Positions 1-12,005 of a stretch of 64,000 nucleotides of DNA are shown one piece after another. Where the stretch lies: positions 1,650,573 to 1,714,572 of the forward strand of contig JAEMBT020000004.1 of NCBI GenBank assembly GCA_018873245.2, in the 5' to 3' direction. Numbering within the stretch: the first letter of the stretch is position 1; every line of letters starts with the position of its first letter. Origin of the DNA: Archegozetes longisetosus. Lineage: Eukaryota > Arthropoda > Arachnida > Sarcoptiformes > Trhypochthoniidae. Below the pieces are notes generated by a model, which did no database searches, was not told where the DNA came from, and worked only from the letters and a program-made list of their open reading frames with translations. The position numbers and the translations under genes were made by a program.

Positions 1-1193
1 TTAGGCGCAGATGTATCTTCACTGCAGAGATCAGAAGAATTGGGACAAAAGTACTATAACGTGAAAGGACTACAAGAAGATGCACTTAGTATTCTTAAAA
101 GTTATGGTCTTAATTATGTGAGGCTTAGAATATGGAACAATCCGATGAGTAAAACTAACAATAAAGAGAAAGTTCTCGAATACGCAAAACATGTGAAGTC
201 GAAAGGACTGAAACTCATGGTTGACTTCCATTATTCTGATGTTTGGGCAGATCCGGGACACCAATCAAAACCTGCTCAATGGGCGAACCATGACATCAAC
301 CATTTGCAGAAAGATGTTTATGATTATACTCATGACGTCTGTATGAGCCTTAAAAGTCAGGGAACAGTTCCCGATAGCGTTCAGATCGGAAATGAGATCA
401 ATGATGGTAAGTATTCAAACTTTAACCAGATTTCAAATGTTTTGTGAATTTTTTCTGATTCCATAACTATTTATAATTTTCTTTCAAAAGATCTTCTCTG
501 TTAAAAATTTGAACTATTTTAACTGTTATATTATTTGAGGTGTTTTCTTAGTATCAAATGTGACATCATGAAATTGATTTCTAGTAATTCTTAAATTCTA
601 TATCTACATAAGGAATGCTATGGCCCGAAGGAAAGGTCCAAAACAATAATTTCACGAATTTAGGACTTTTGCTTAAATCAGGAATCAATGCAATTAAGGA
701 TTGCAATAATAGTACACAAGTAGTCATACATACAGCATTTGCCAACAGTGACGAAGCTGCGCGTTGGTTCTATGATGGTATCAAATCAGTTGGCGTTAAA
801 TGGGACATAATAGGCTTATCGTATTACTGTTACTTTCATGGCTCGATGGCTAATATGGAGAAGGTCGTCAGCGACATGAAATCGCGCTACAATAACCCTG
901 TTATTATAGCCGAAACTTCTTATATGTTTGAAGGGAATGCACCTGATGGTAAACATTTATGTTCCGGATATCCGGCGACCCCCACTGGTCAGGCCAACAA
1001 TTTTCATGATGTTCAGTCGGCCGCTAGAAGTGGTGGCGCTGTCGGGATTTTTTATTGGGAGCCGACTTGGCTTAACATTAAGGGCAATGGGTGGGACGTG
1101 AACAATATCAATGGTACGAGTAGTGGTTGGGCTAACCAGGCTCTATTTAGCAGTTCTGGGCATGTAAACAGTTTGATTAAGTGGCAATCTTAA
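1..1193 (+). CDS. GH53 endo-beta-1,4-galactanase, 5' partial, two exons in window
   Basis: Arabinogalactan endo-beta-1,4-galactanase of glycoside hydrolase family 53, which cuts beta-1,4-galactan side chains of pectin. The visible coding sequence joins 1-406 and 613-1193 (328 residues). The 206-bp intron has a GTAAGT donor and an AG acceptor and splits the Gly codon in the N-D-G-M-L-W-P stretch. Family landmarks seen: LGAD near the N-terminus, NYVRLRIWNNP, DFHYSDVWADP, the acid/base Glu in IGNEIND (codon at about 394), and the nucleophile Glu in VIIAETSY (codon at about 912). The C-terminus FYWEPTWL is also typical. Only the signal-peptide exon and a few residues should be missing at the left edge. 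GH53 is known mainly from bacteria and fungi, so an intron-bearing copy among animal genes suggests old horizontal transfer (inference). An AATAAA lies near 1282. It is convergent with the glucosylceramidase copy that ends at 1442. Confidence 0.93.
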
Positions 1194-1441
1194 GAACAAT
1201 TTTCTAAGAAAAATAAGATCTTAGATAAATGTTAAAAGAAGTTTGCAAATTTCCATTCTAAAGATTTTTTATATATCTCAAATAAAAGAAATTCCTTTGA
1301 AACAAATATTTTTCATATCAGAATAAATTCGCTAATAAAATATTTTACTATTCTTTTAATACAGCATTAAGGTCAATTTTATAGTTTAAGATACAGAATA
1401 ATTTGGGAAGTAGTTTTCTTGTTTGAAAATTACTTCTTTAA

Positions 1442-3436
1442 TTACCACCAAATATAGGATTGTATAGAATGTGGTGATAATTTATGAGATAAATGATTGT
1501 TTGAATCATTGATATTGAGTTCGATTTCATCATTATTAGCATTAAGTGCTATCACAACAGTTGCGTTATCAGGTCTTCGGATTGTAAGAACAGACAATCC
1601 ATTTATTTCTTTATCGACTTTGTGTCCAATTCTGACAGAATTTGGAGGAATAAATTTACTGAAGTGTCCGATTGTATAGAACGTCGGCTGTTTATAAGCT
1701 TCTCCTGCCTTTGGATCTATGTATACCGGACCACCGAATCCTTGTTTCTCATTCCAACGCGGACCACCGTTCATATCCAAAGCCATATTCCATTCGACCC
1801 AACCCGTTACCCAATGATTTAGAGCCTTAAATAGTAAGAGAAAGAATAATCTTATAAGTCAGAACATCTAACTAGATTTTAATAAAACCCAAACTCAATA
1901 GAAAGTAAATATGAGCAAGTTTTTTGATTCTAAAGAATAAATTTGAAAAATTTTACCACATTCTTATGATCAACGATAGAGTAGGTACTCAAAAATTTTT
2001 GTTAAAGATTCATATTTTTTATTTCAAAACTTACTCTGATAATATCATAGGCATAGTGTTCCCCAAAATCCCATCTACCATTTCCGGCACCTTCCAAATG
2101 ACACGCTTCTGAGTTAAGAGTGAAAAAGTTTGGATGCTTTTGATGAACCGCTTCGAGGACAGTATCAGGAAACCCACTCATTCTATGGTTTCCATACCAA
2201 TGATAAGCAATACCAGAAACATATTTAGCGGCATCTTTATCTGCTAGTATAGTATCTGCCCACTGCTGTAACTGGCCAGCATTATCATCAAAAATCATAA
2301 TTTTAAATTTGTCATGAGTATAGCCCGCCTTCTCTAGAGTAGGACCCAAATTCTTTTTAACGAAATCTCTCTTCAGGAGCTGTCAAATTCAAACAATTGA
2401 AAGTATACTTTGGATTTTGTCCTTCTATTGGCTCGTTTTCTACTGTAATTCCCCATAAGTCAATGCCGTGGGATTTGTACGAATCTAAAAATCTAAATCA
2501 AAATTGATTTCAGATTATCTCAAATAAAGTATCATTTGTTTCTATTGATAAAAATTCAAATTGAGTCTTACTTAACAAAATAGTTAGCCCAAGTCTGATA
2601 GTATTCACCACCTACTTCTCCTCTCAAAGCTCCACTTTCATTGAATTTATTATTCGTTTTCATCCATGCCGGAGGACTCCATGGACTACCAAATAGTTTT
2701 ATTTTATGTGGACTAAGTTTTTCGGCTAACTTTATATATGGGATCTGAACGTTCATTCAAAATGAAAATTGTATTAAAATATTTGTTCTTATATATTATT
2801 CCTATTTAACTAAAATACCTTCCATTCGAGGTCTTCTTTTTGTAGAGCAAAATGTGTTAGATTTAGATCTCCGTCCACGTCATCATAAGAATATGGTCGT
2901 ACAGAATAATCGCTACCAGCTATAGGTATTCGTCCCATAGAATATTCAATACCATTAGAAGAGAAATAACTATCAATAACTGCATTCGCTAATGATTCGG
3001 GAACTTGTTTTAACATTTGTCCCGTTGTATCAGTGAAGGCGCCACCAAAGCCATAAATTGATTGATATTTTTGAGTTACATCGATAGTAACAGTTTGACT
3101 TATGACAGCGTTCGATATTTTCGGACTCGACTCGATTTTGATTTGTGTTTGTTTAAAACGATCTCCAGCTTTGTTTGACTCATAAACAGATACGAAACCA
3201 GTTTTGGGTTTTTGAAGAGCTGGCAAATCATCGCAATAAGTTGCATTACATACACACACAGTGTCTGCATTTGGAATATGTTTTTGGACACATTCTCTTC
3301 TGACACATACTTCAAAAATATAATAAAATAAAAGTTGTATAAATCAAATTGATCATTTCTATAAATGAAATTATTTACCTACTAATGTAAACTGTGTTAA
3401 ACACAGTAATAATAAATTGACAAATAACTTTTTCAT
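1442..3436 (-). pseudogene. Glucosylceramidase-like GH30 copy A, frameshifted
   Basis: Second copy of the glucosylceramidase gene found at 12006-13999, with the same five-exon structure on the minus strand: 3379-3436 (signal peptide starting MKKLFVNLLLL), 2819-3309, 2572-2744, 2035-2492, 1442-1825. All four introns are GT-AG and in the same phases as in copy B. The acid/base Glu (TVENEP) and nucleophile Glu (NSEAC) codons are both present. Exon 4 is 458 nt against 460 nt in copy B. Two bases are missing in a GA dinucleotide run near 2380, just after codons for TAPEE, which gives an in-frame TAA within three codons. Downstream sequence is open in the shifted frame and well conserved, so the lesion is recent, or it is an assembly or allelic error. 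As read, the product would stop before the nucleophile and be inactive. The C-terminus is one Trp longer than in copy B. Confidence 0.85.
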
Positions 3437-3802
3437 ATTTGATTATGTGAAACGCAGGCCTCACTTTACATAATAATTGTAAATTCTTATAAATTTGAAG
3501 TTTATAGCAATTGATAAAATTATTGGCCTTCAATAAATGTGTTAAATTCTCATACTGATATTAATTAAATATTTGAAACTCTGTTTTTCAGGCAATGATA
3601 AGCTTTCACTAAATTTAAAAAATATTTTTTCTCACACTCATTCAGTGAAATTTTTTGAAAATCACTTTCTATTGAAAATTATTTATTTAATCCTACTTTA
3701 CTTAAGAAAAGAATTTTTATAGATATTGCAACGAGAGATAAAATGAAAGCACACTCCAAAATTAAAATACTAAGATTTTCATTTCAAAAAATTTTATACC
3801 TA

Positions 3803-4186
3803 AGCTGAGTCCACAGCAGTGCAATTTTCATGCAATACGAAGCAGCGACATGAGATCGCCACCAAAATTTTATGCGATAAATTGCATGCAACCCATGTCC
3901 ACAACATTAAGACATCGCACTTGAACATATTCAATGGAAACTTTATGGCCGCATCATATCATTTTTGTTTTGATGTTGTCGCTGTATTAAAACATTGGTC
4001 TGTTGGTTGTTTATATCAAAATAGTCGCATAAAGTTGGGATAAGTTAAACTCCTTTTCAGCAGACGAGCGACGTCTCCTGAAGAGAAATTTTAAGCGACG
4101 TTTTTATCCACAACATGAGAGACGATTGCACGATGACAACCATCATAGATTGCAAGCAATCTATTGCGTTGCTCTGGACTCAGCTT
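3803..4186. mobile_element. MITE with ~35-bp TIRs and TA target duplication
   Basis: The ends are inverted copies of each other. The left starts AGCTGAGTCCACAGCAGTGC and the right, read in reverse, starts AGCTGAGTCCAGAGCAACGC. Both are flanked by TA (3801-3802 and 4187-4188). The interior has no transposase, so this is a non-autonomous TA-inserting element (Tc1/mariner/pogo superfamily by target site). A 74-codon open frame inside it (3819-4043) has no recognisable features. Confidence 0.7.
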
Positions 4187-4486
4187 TATGTTTCATGAAC
4201 AATTTGACTACTTCGAAAGAAGAATTTAGTTTATTAGTAATAAGTTATTACTTTAAGTTGATATCATTATCGAATCTCAATTATCTGATATGACTAGAAG
4301 TACATTATTTAATGTACTTCCCTTACAGAAAATACGCATATTTTGAAATTGTAAAATGTTTTGATCTCAAACTTGTCATAAAGTTCATAATTTATTATAT
4401 TAATGTCTACGTAAACGTTTAGATAGTTTCAGTTTAGCCTATGATCAGTTGGTTTTTAGACGATTTATAATAAATCACTTAACATA

Positions 4487-5779
4487 TCGTGGGGTTAGAA
4501 CTATAACATTCCAAATCGATTTTTTTCGAAAATTGAGTTAATCATCGATTCTTATACTCTTATGAATTCTTTATTAATGTATCATAAAGTTATCGTAAAA
4601 GTTCAAAGCATTCCCTAGAAAAACTGAATGCAATTTTATTCTAAAATTTTTCAGCTCAAAAAGTTGGTACTATAACATTCTAAATACATGAAAGCATTAT
4701 GTTACAGGTTTTATCTTGTTTCTATCGTATTGTTTCAAAAGCATATAAAAATCTGTAAATACTGAATAGTAATTATTATTTTCAACATTTCATTTATCAT
4801 ATTTTCGATAGAATTTTTAAAAATTGATTTTCTAATAGAATACTTGCAAGGCAATTAATTGTAGGTTTATCTTATTTAAAACTTTACATACAATATATTG
4901 AGTGGTGAGAGTTATAACATTCAAAATCTATTTTTTATCAAAATTGAGTTAAGCACAGATTATTATACATTGATATGTGCTCTTTAATTTTCACAAGTCA
5001 GTTTTTCAAATTTCATGTTCAATAGCTCACAAAAGCAGAATTTAGATGAGTGGTTGGCAAAAATTCACATATTAGACGTTTATCAATGCTTTTTATAAGT
5101 GATAAATTTTTATCGCTATTTATTACACATATAAATTAATGAATTTTAATTAGAAATAATTAACTCACATGCTTCCAAGTATTTTTTAAGTCGGTTTATC
5201 TCGATTTAAAGAGGAATTAAAGTTTAGTGCTATTCTAAGATTTTCATAAGAATTTATAAATTTTAGTAATTAATCACTGAAATCATTAAATTTAAATAAT
5301 TTTTAATAGAAATTAGATAATAATCTTTAAAAAAACTTTTAAAAATGTCTAAAAATTTCACCAAAAATATAATTTTTAATTTTCAAAAATTACCTGATGA
5401 ATTTGCTATAAAATACAAGAAAAGAATTATTTTATAACTTATTTGTAATATTTAAAACCCTTTCTCTTATTTTCTGCTCAAAAAGTAATGAAATGCCTGT
5501 ATTTTTAAAGATAGAATATTATGGCACTAAAATTTTGAACTAATTTGACTTCCATAATATTCTAAATTAAAAGTTGGGTTCTCACAAATCATAGTTAGAA
5601 ACGGTTGGGCACCGGTTTATTATGAACCTAAAGAGTAGTCAACACACCTATGAAAGTGATGTGACTTACTTAAAATTCTACCCACTCATTCATGTTATAT
5701 ACTATGGTTAAACTTCAAAGTCGTTTTTCTCAAAACTATGTTTTTTTCAATTTAGAATATTATAGTTCTCACCCCACGA
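4487..5779. mobile_element. TIR element with repeated subterminal motif
   Basis: The left end TCGTGGGGTTAGAACTATAA and the right end, read in reverse, TCGTGGGGTGAGAACTATAA are inverted and TA-flanked (4485-4486, 5780-5781). A motif close to ACTATAACATTC recurs inside (about 4498, 4668, 4911 and, inverted or diverged, about 5517, 5555 and 5757). No transposase was recognised in the 1.3 kb. Likely a non-autonomous element with iterated transposase-binding-like sites. Confidence 0.6.
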
Positions 5780-5978
5780 TATACTATGAAAGCTAAACAT
5801 TTTGAAGTAAATAGATTGATAAAGCTGACAGATATACTTCTGTGTATGAGAATACTAAAGGTGGTAAAAGTTTCCAATAAAAAAATACTCATTCTTATCA
5901 GTAAAACTTTCACGATTAGTACTAATGATCGATGCGTTAATGATTATTATTTCAAAGTAAAGGTAAATTAACAAATCG

Positions 5979-6456
5979 AGGTGCGCGGGTGAACCGCGGT
6001 TCAGGTCGGATCATTTCTTAGAACCTCGGGTTACCCGCAAAGACCCGCACGTTTATAGGATTTAGAACAAGAGTTTAAAAAACGAAAATATATTAAAATG
6101 TATGACTCATTGGACGAATAGATTCTGTTCATGTCAGTATCATATTACAGAATGCATTACTTTAGGCTCAACTGTTACAATACTTTACATTTCAAATCAT
6201 TATCAGTATGGAAACCTCAAAAATAACTGGAAATGAAGTGTAATTAAGATTAAAAATAACTGATTGAAAACAGTGTTATTCATCAAAGCTATTAATAATT
6301 ACAATGTGAATTAATATTTCATAAATTTGTGCTAAAATTTCAAAACTATATAATTGTAGCGGTTCGACCCGCGGGTAACCGTGGTTCTGGTCGGATCTAA
6401 TATTTAAAAATAAGCGGTTCGGGTCGGATCGCATAAACCCATGATCCTCGCACCTA
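5979..6456. repeat. Dispersed repeat family R1, copy 1
   Basis: About 480 bp closely related, along its whole length, to 11210-11744 in the same orientation. Both ends are GC-rich and roughly inverted (AGGTGCGCGGGTGAACCGCG at the left, ..CCTCGCACCT at the right); the middle is AT-rich. The GC-rich ends around an AT core look like a hAT-type MITE, but I find no clear target duplication. The open frame on the opposite strand (6276-6548) is not a gene. Confidence 0.6.
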
Positions 6457-6599
6457 TGGTCTAAACATGAACGCAAATATCTCCCCGAAAGTTCGAAAAG
6501 GCTCAAGTCTCGTTCATTCGTTAAGAAGAAATTGAAAACCTCAATCAATTAGAAGATCTTTATAAATGAAATAAAATACTTGGTTTAATAAATGAATTA

Positions 6600-7217
6600 C
6601 CCTATTTTCGCAACTATTAGCCGCGGCTCAGGCTCATGTGAAAAAAAGTGAAAATTCGAAATTTTAAAGAGCGCGGTCTATGCATGCGGTGCAGCTTATA
6701 TTTGAAATTGTCTACTTTGAAATGAAAATTTTAGACTATTATATGTTATCACAAGATTTGTTAGTCCTTTACGTTGTTTCATAGAACAAACTAAATTCAA
6801 AATAGAATTTACTCAAAACCATCAAATTCTTCATCAGACTCGATATGAAACCCATCTAGGATATGACCATACTGTACCAAATTAGGATCCAATTCCTATT
6901 TTCGCTACTTTCACTAGAATCCCTATCGACGTCAAATTCACCTGAAAGACCAGAACTGTTATATCATTTAAATAACAATTAATTAAATAACAAACTAGTA
7001 TAGAAAAATTCACTCAACATAATAAAAGGGGTTTAAACATATAAAAGCTCAAACACGTGTTTATTGTTTTAATAATAGGTATGAAAGTGCTGTCAAAAAG
7101 TTCAAGCATGAGATGCAGCTTATAGATAGAGTACGGCCTACATATAGAATTTTATCAAAAGGCTAATGTAAGCCAGCGGCTTATACAGAGATGCGGCCTA
7201 TAATCGCGAAAATAGGA
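6600..7217. mobile_element. Pogo/Tigger-like remnant with TIRs
   Basis: The ends CCCTATTTTCGCAACTATTA and, in reverse, TCCTATTTTCGCGATTATAG are inverted and TA-flanked (6598-6599, 7218-7219). On the minus strand about 6830-6955 encodes an acidic tail with SGEFDVDRDSSESSE and, out of frame, ESDEEFDGFE followed by a stop. This resembles the acidic C-terminal end of pogo/Tigger transposases. The rest of the transposase is gone. Confidence 0.55.
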
Positions 7218-7219
7218 TA

Positions 7220-8417
7220 TTTATTTATTTGAATACTGCTATTGATGAAGTTTCTTATTTGTTAATTATGTTAATGTTATTGTAAATTTTATTTATCGGA
7301 ACCTTTTACAAAAATAACAACTGTTGATTTAATATTGAATTAAATCGAATGACGTATACAATATAAACAGGTATTTAACAACTCTTATAAAACAGATAGT
7401 GAATTGCCTAAATCATGAGAAGTGAAAGTTCGCTTCGAAGCCTAATTGAAATTCATTATAGTTTGCGATTTCTGTCTAGTTCAAAATTATCTACAAAAAT
7501 TAAGTTGTTCATAAAAGTTTCAACTGCGAATTTTTGTATTTCTTATTAAAACTCCATATTAAACAAATAATAAATTATATAATTGAGCTTTTAAAGTATA
7601 ATTCAATTATTACAACAATCTAATCTTGTTTGAAATTAATAGGTTAAAAGTTATTTATCGAAAATATTATGCCTGGTCACTTCTAGAATACTATTCAAAG
7701 TCATTGTAAAAGAATGAAAAGGTTTCTAAAGGTTTTTCTTAAATCACCTGATTAAGCATTTTAAAATAAGAATCAATAACAGACACATGTGCAGTCATTT
7801 TTGAGAAATTAAAATATGCTTAAGTCTCAAAATAATGGCTGAATAGTAACTAATACTTTTAGAACATATAATAATTGAAATGACAAATATTTCACAATCA
7901 AATATGTGTTTAGGACCAGAATTAAGTTTATCTAAAATAGTTTGAAATAGATTAATTATATAAACACTTATAATTTTATAGCCTTGTATATAAAGAGAAA
8001 CCTCTCTTCTACAAGTAGTATCTTATTTCCAACATTCGTTTTGAATGTTTTTGCAGAAAGATTCATATAAAATGTATTTAAAAGTTGTGATCTGGTGCTA
8101 GGGTAGATATCGGTTTCTTATCCACTGGTGCCAACGTAATAGAGTTATTCTAACATAATGATTTTAGAAAAATTCAAATTGTAATCGAATTGATTTAAAC
8201 TTTGATTAAATTTAATGAAAATGAATGTAAGATTATATTGAATATAGGCAATACTATTTACAGCTAATATTTAGTTATATAGTTATTAATATCAGTTATC
8301 TGGCAAAAGCGAGTTGCCTATAATGTAGTTCCACTATATTTTCAAGCACGGATTAAAATTGAACGTATAATGCAATACAAAAGTTTAATTTCTGAGATAG
8401 ACTATTGACTTTTATCG
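7220..8417. other. AT-rich intergenic, nothing recognised
   Basis: No open frame with family features, RNA gene or inverted repeat of note was seen between the pogo-like remnant and the next MITE. Confidence 0.5.
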
Positions 8418-8998
8418 GGTGAATCCGGGCTAATGGGTCTAAAGGGGTTCTCAACCCTCACCCTTGAGTGTAATGCACCATTGGATTCAGTTCGCCGAGC
8501 TAAACATTTTGATACCACACTTGACCACTTCCAACTCGAACCTGACCACTTCTGGCCACCCAGACTTAACTCCCTCGAAAATGGATAAACATGGCTTTAC
8601 CAAGTTATAACCCAAACCAAACTTAATTTGAACTAAGGTATAATAGATTAAGTCGCTTCGCGACCTAACTTGTTATCTCTTAGTTTATATCAGGCTTGTT
8701 TAGGTTACGACTCGAGATCCAGATTTATCCATTACGAGGTTCTAAACCAAACAATGATAGATATCTCGAGAACTACTTGTGATAATTGGTCAAGTCAGGT
8801 ATCAAAATGCTCAGTTCGATGTCTTGAGTCCAATGATATATAAATTGGCGGGGTCAGCCACTCCCTTCGGGAGTTGTTCGGAAGTGGTAATGTGTGGTAT
8901 CAAAATGTTCAGCTTGATGAACTGAATCCAACGATGTATCACACATGGGGCTAAGGTGTCGGTAAATGGGAGATCTGACTCAACCCGGATTTACTCAT
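8418..8998. mobile_element. MITE-like element with ~100-bp inverted ends
   Basis: The left part (about 8418-8520), with GGATTCAGTTCGCCGAGC and TTTTGATACCACAC, reappears inverted at 8890-8998 (GTGTGGTATCAAAATGTTCA ... GAACTGAATCC ... CCCGGATTTA). The interior has GC-richer palindromic segments, including a short hairpin around ACTCCCTTCGGGAGT near 8860. No coding capacity. Element limits are approximate and no target duplication was fixed. Confidence 0.55.
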
Positions 8999-9359
8999 TA
9001 TTATTATTTATCTATAATAATTATTTTTCAGAAGTCAAATGAAAGAAAATACCTGTAAATAAATTTTGTTACTTTTGAATAAAGAATATTTAAATTTTTA
9101 GAAATCCCATTCAACTAAAAATCTATTCCATTCCCATTCCGTTCCCATTACTATTCCATAAAAGATGGGATTGGGATTCAGATTCTCATCTCTACTTTTC
9201 TAATTATTTTACTTCAACTACAGTTTATACACTTAAAAATTTGGTAATCACCGACAAGCCCTTGAGATGATGCATTATCTTGTGATACTTTCAATTAGAC
9301 CATAATACACCAGGATATTAAGAAACTTATAGAATATTCAGTATATAAAGCAAATATTA

Positions 9360-9720
9360 GGTTGTCCGGATTAAAGTGACGCAGACATACAGCGGCGTAT
9401 CCCGGAAACCACGAAATAGAACTAGTCGCCATTCCGAACTTGCAATCACCACTCCTCACTCTGTGAAACGAATCAACTTTTTCGGATCAATTATGGACAG
9501 ACAGGAGTTAATCAATTCTGTTTTTGATGAGACTTCGTTACTCATAATCATTGACATAGTTGATCAACTCTTGTCTGTCCATAATTGATCCGAAAAGATT
9601 GAGTTGACTCGTTTCACAAATCAAGAATCAGTAAACACAAATTCGAAATGGCGACCAATCTCACCCTGTAACCCCCAAGACGCACCACCATAAGTCTGCA
9701 TCACTTTGATCTGGACAGCC
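9360..9720. mobile_element. 361-bp foldback MITE, TA target duplication
   Basis: Almost the whole element is one long imperfect hairpin. The left arm (about 9360-9515) begins GGTTGTCCGGATTAAAGTGA and the right arm, in reverse (about 9720-9560), begins GGCTGTCCAGATCAAAGTGA. The arms meet around a ~45-bp loop with nearly identical inner sequence (GGATCAATTATGGACAGACA). TA flanks at 9358-9359 and 9721-9722 indicate a Tc1/mariner-type target site. The 70-codon open frame at 9376-9588 is arm plus loop, not a gene. Confidence 0.8.
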
Positions 9721-9722
9721 TA

Positions 9723-11209
9723 ATAATTGAAATTCGCCAACAAATTGATGTAGGTCACTAATAGGTTGTCATCATTCATTAAAATATAGACATAAAAGAT
9801 CTTAAGCAATGATAATCAATCTACAGATTCTACAATTCAAAGCCGAAGTTAGTCATCAGAGATAAAACTTTCTGTTTCATTCTTATCTAAAACAGATTAG
9901 CTACTTTAGTACTTAGATGAAAAAGCATTTAATCAAAATGTACTTTAAATCAGTCATTGAATTTATGAAAGGTTTCAAAGGTCACAAAATACGGGCATCT
10001 TATCTAGACAAAAAACAAGTAGAAATTTTAAACAATGGTCAAATATAAATACATCTTTAATTTGTAATTTTTCATCAACAAATTCTATAGTTTTAAAACT
10101 TTGTTCATTGTTCTCATAGTCGTAAAGACCGGTTAGACGTTGATCTATTGCTGTAAATTAAACTATTGTGACAATTTGCAATAGTAACTATCAAGCTTAG
10201 TATCATTTCTTTTTTGCATCCAAACCTCATTGACTAAAATTGTTAGGAGTTTGTTCATAAGGTAATTGATTGCATACATTCAAACATCAATTTTCCACAG
10301 TCTCTTAAGAAAAACAGATTTCATATAGTCTTTAGGATATTTTCAGGAATCCATTCATTCTTTCCATTGCCTTTTAACTAGTGTCTATAGCTTTATTTAA
10401 ATTTACGCCTGTTAGTAATAATAGAAGAGACATTCGTTTTGGTATTATTTCTATTCAATGAATTTAAGTCTTCAAAGTCTCAGGTGTATTCACTTTATTG
10501 TTGTAAATTATTTTTATATCGATAAATTCGATGTCTAATGAGATGAATCAGTCGATGACTAATAAGAAAAATAAATATTTAAAAATATTTTCAACATAAA
10601 TCACATACCCTTCTACAGTTTGAAATATTAGTTGTAAGTACTTCGTGACTAGTCTGTGCAATTGTGAAAAGACATGTGTTTAATTCAAGAAATTTCAAGT
10701 ATTCCAAGAGTCCAGTATTGATTGATAGTATTTTACCAATGTACTTAAATTTAGGGATTAAGTATATACAGTACATGGGAGTTGGGATTCTTAACATAAT
10801 ATAAAGACATAGACTAATATATGGCGTAAAAAGGCAATAGAGAAGTAACATGTATCAAAATCATAATAATCCATAACAATGATATATACAAGTACACACC
10901 ATATTCTTGTTTATTGAATCAATAAATTAGTGCACCTAACCTAGCCTAATCTAACCCGACATACGGCATCTGGTTTTTAGGAGGACCCAAGTTGTATACA
11001 ATAGAATTTTGCACCTATATAATAGATCAAGAGTCGGATATAAAAACAGTTATTTACGATTTACTGACACAATTGAAATTAGAATACACAATCTGCTAGA
11101 AATTTCTTGAAAAAGTGATAGATATTCATGACTTTGTTAATATTACTCATGATTTTCGTTTAGTTTGTCAGGAAGTAGTGGTCAAAACTTCAAAATAAAT
11201 GGTCTAAAC
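9723..11209. other. AT-rich intergenic
   Basis: No gene recognised. The 86-codon frame at 10591-10851 (-) has no family features. A short C-rich stretch, CACCTAACCTAGCCTAATC, near 10935 resembles one near 63635 and may be the end of another repeat family. Confidence 0.45.
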
Positions 11210-11744
11210 TATAGGTGAGCGGATGAACTGCGGTTTGGTCGGGTTGGTTCCATTTTTTTTAAAGATCGCAGTTCGGGTCGGGTCTATCGCTTAAAACCGC
11301 GGGCTATCCGCAAAGAACCGCATATTTATAGGATTTAAAACAAGAGTTTAAACAAACGGGAATATATCAAAATATATGACTCATTGGATGAATAGATCTG
11401 TTCATGTTAGCATCATATTACGGAATGCATTACTTTAGGTTCAACTGTTACTTACAATACTTTACATTTCAAATCATTGCCTAAAAAGTATGGGAACCTC
11501 AAAAATAATTAGAAATAAAGTGTCATTAAGATAAGTAACTGATTGAAAACAGTATTATTCATCAAAGCTATTAATAATTTCAATGTGAATTAATGATTCA
11601 TAAGATTGAGCTAAAGTTTCAATATTATGTAATTGTAGCGGTTCGACGAGTGGGTATCCGCTGTTCGAGTCTGGTCTAATTTTTAAAAGTAAGAGGTTCG
11701 CGGTTAGGGTCGGGTCACATAGACCCATGACCCGTTCACCTATA
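11210..11744. repeat. Dispersed repeat family R1, copy 2
   Basis: Second, slightly longer copy of the repeat at 5979-6456. Termini are TATAGGTGAGCGGATGAAC and, in reverse, TATAGGTGAACGGGTCATG; the ATAGGTGA end is inverted at both termini. The core contains the shared AT-rich body (for example ATGACTCATTGGA, CAACTGTTAC, AACTGATTGAAAACAG). No transposase; the 66-codon frame inside it is not a gene. Confidence 0.6.
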
Positions 11745-12005
11745 AGATGAGGCAACCAAAAGTATGTTTTATATCTCTAATCACATTTCAGGTGCAATCA
11801 GTTCTGAACTTAAAATGATTTATCTTCAATTTCTAGTTTCTGTTGTCAATAGGTAATAGATATTTCATGTCTATCGATTTATCATTCGATTTTATACAGA
11901 AGATTATATCTTTAAAAAGTACGCCTTTATTTTGTCTTTAAAGTTATATAAGTTCGAAACTTTGTAATTAGATTTGGTTACGGCAACATTTATAATTAGT
12001 GATTA

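Noticed and set aside
1497..1822. Plus-strand open frames over glucosylceramidase copy A (also 12058-12431 over copy B)
   Set aside because: Antisense shadows of conserved exon 5; the GH30 protein on the other strand explains the open reading.
3819..4043. 74-codon open frame
   Set aside because: Lies wholly inside a MITE, spanning its left TIR; no homology features.
9376..9588. 70-codon open frame
   Set aside because: Consists of foldback arm and loop of a MITE.
10591..10851. 86-codon minus-strand frame with hydrophobic start
   Set aside because: No signal-peptide cleavage site, family motif or neighbouring exon could be found.
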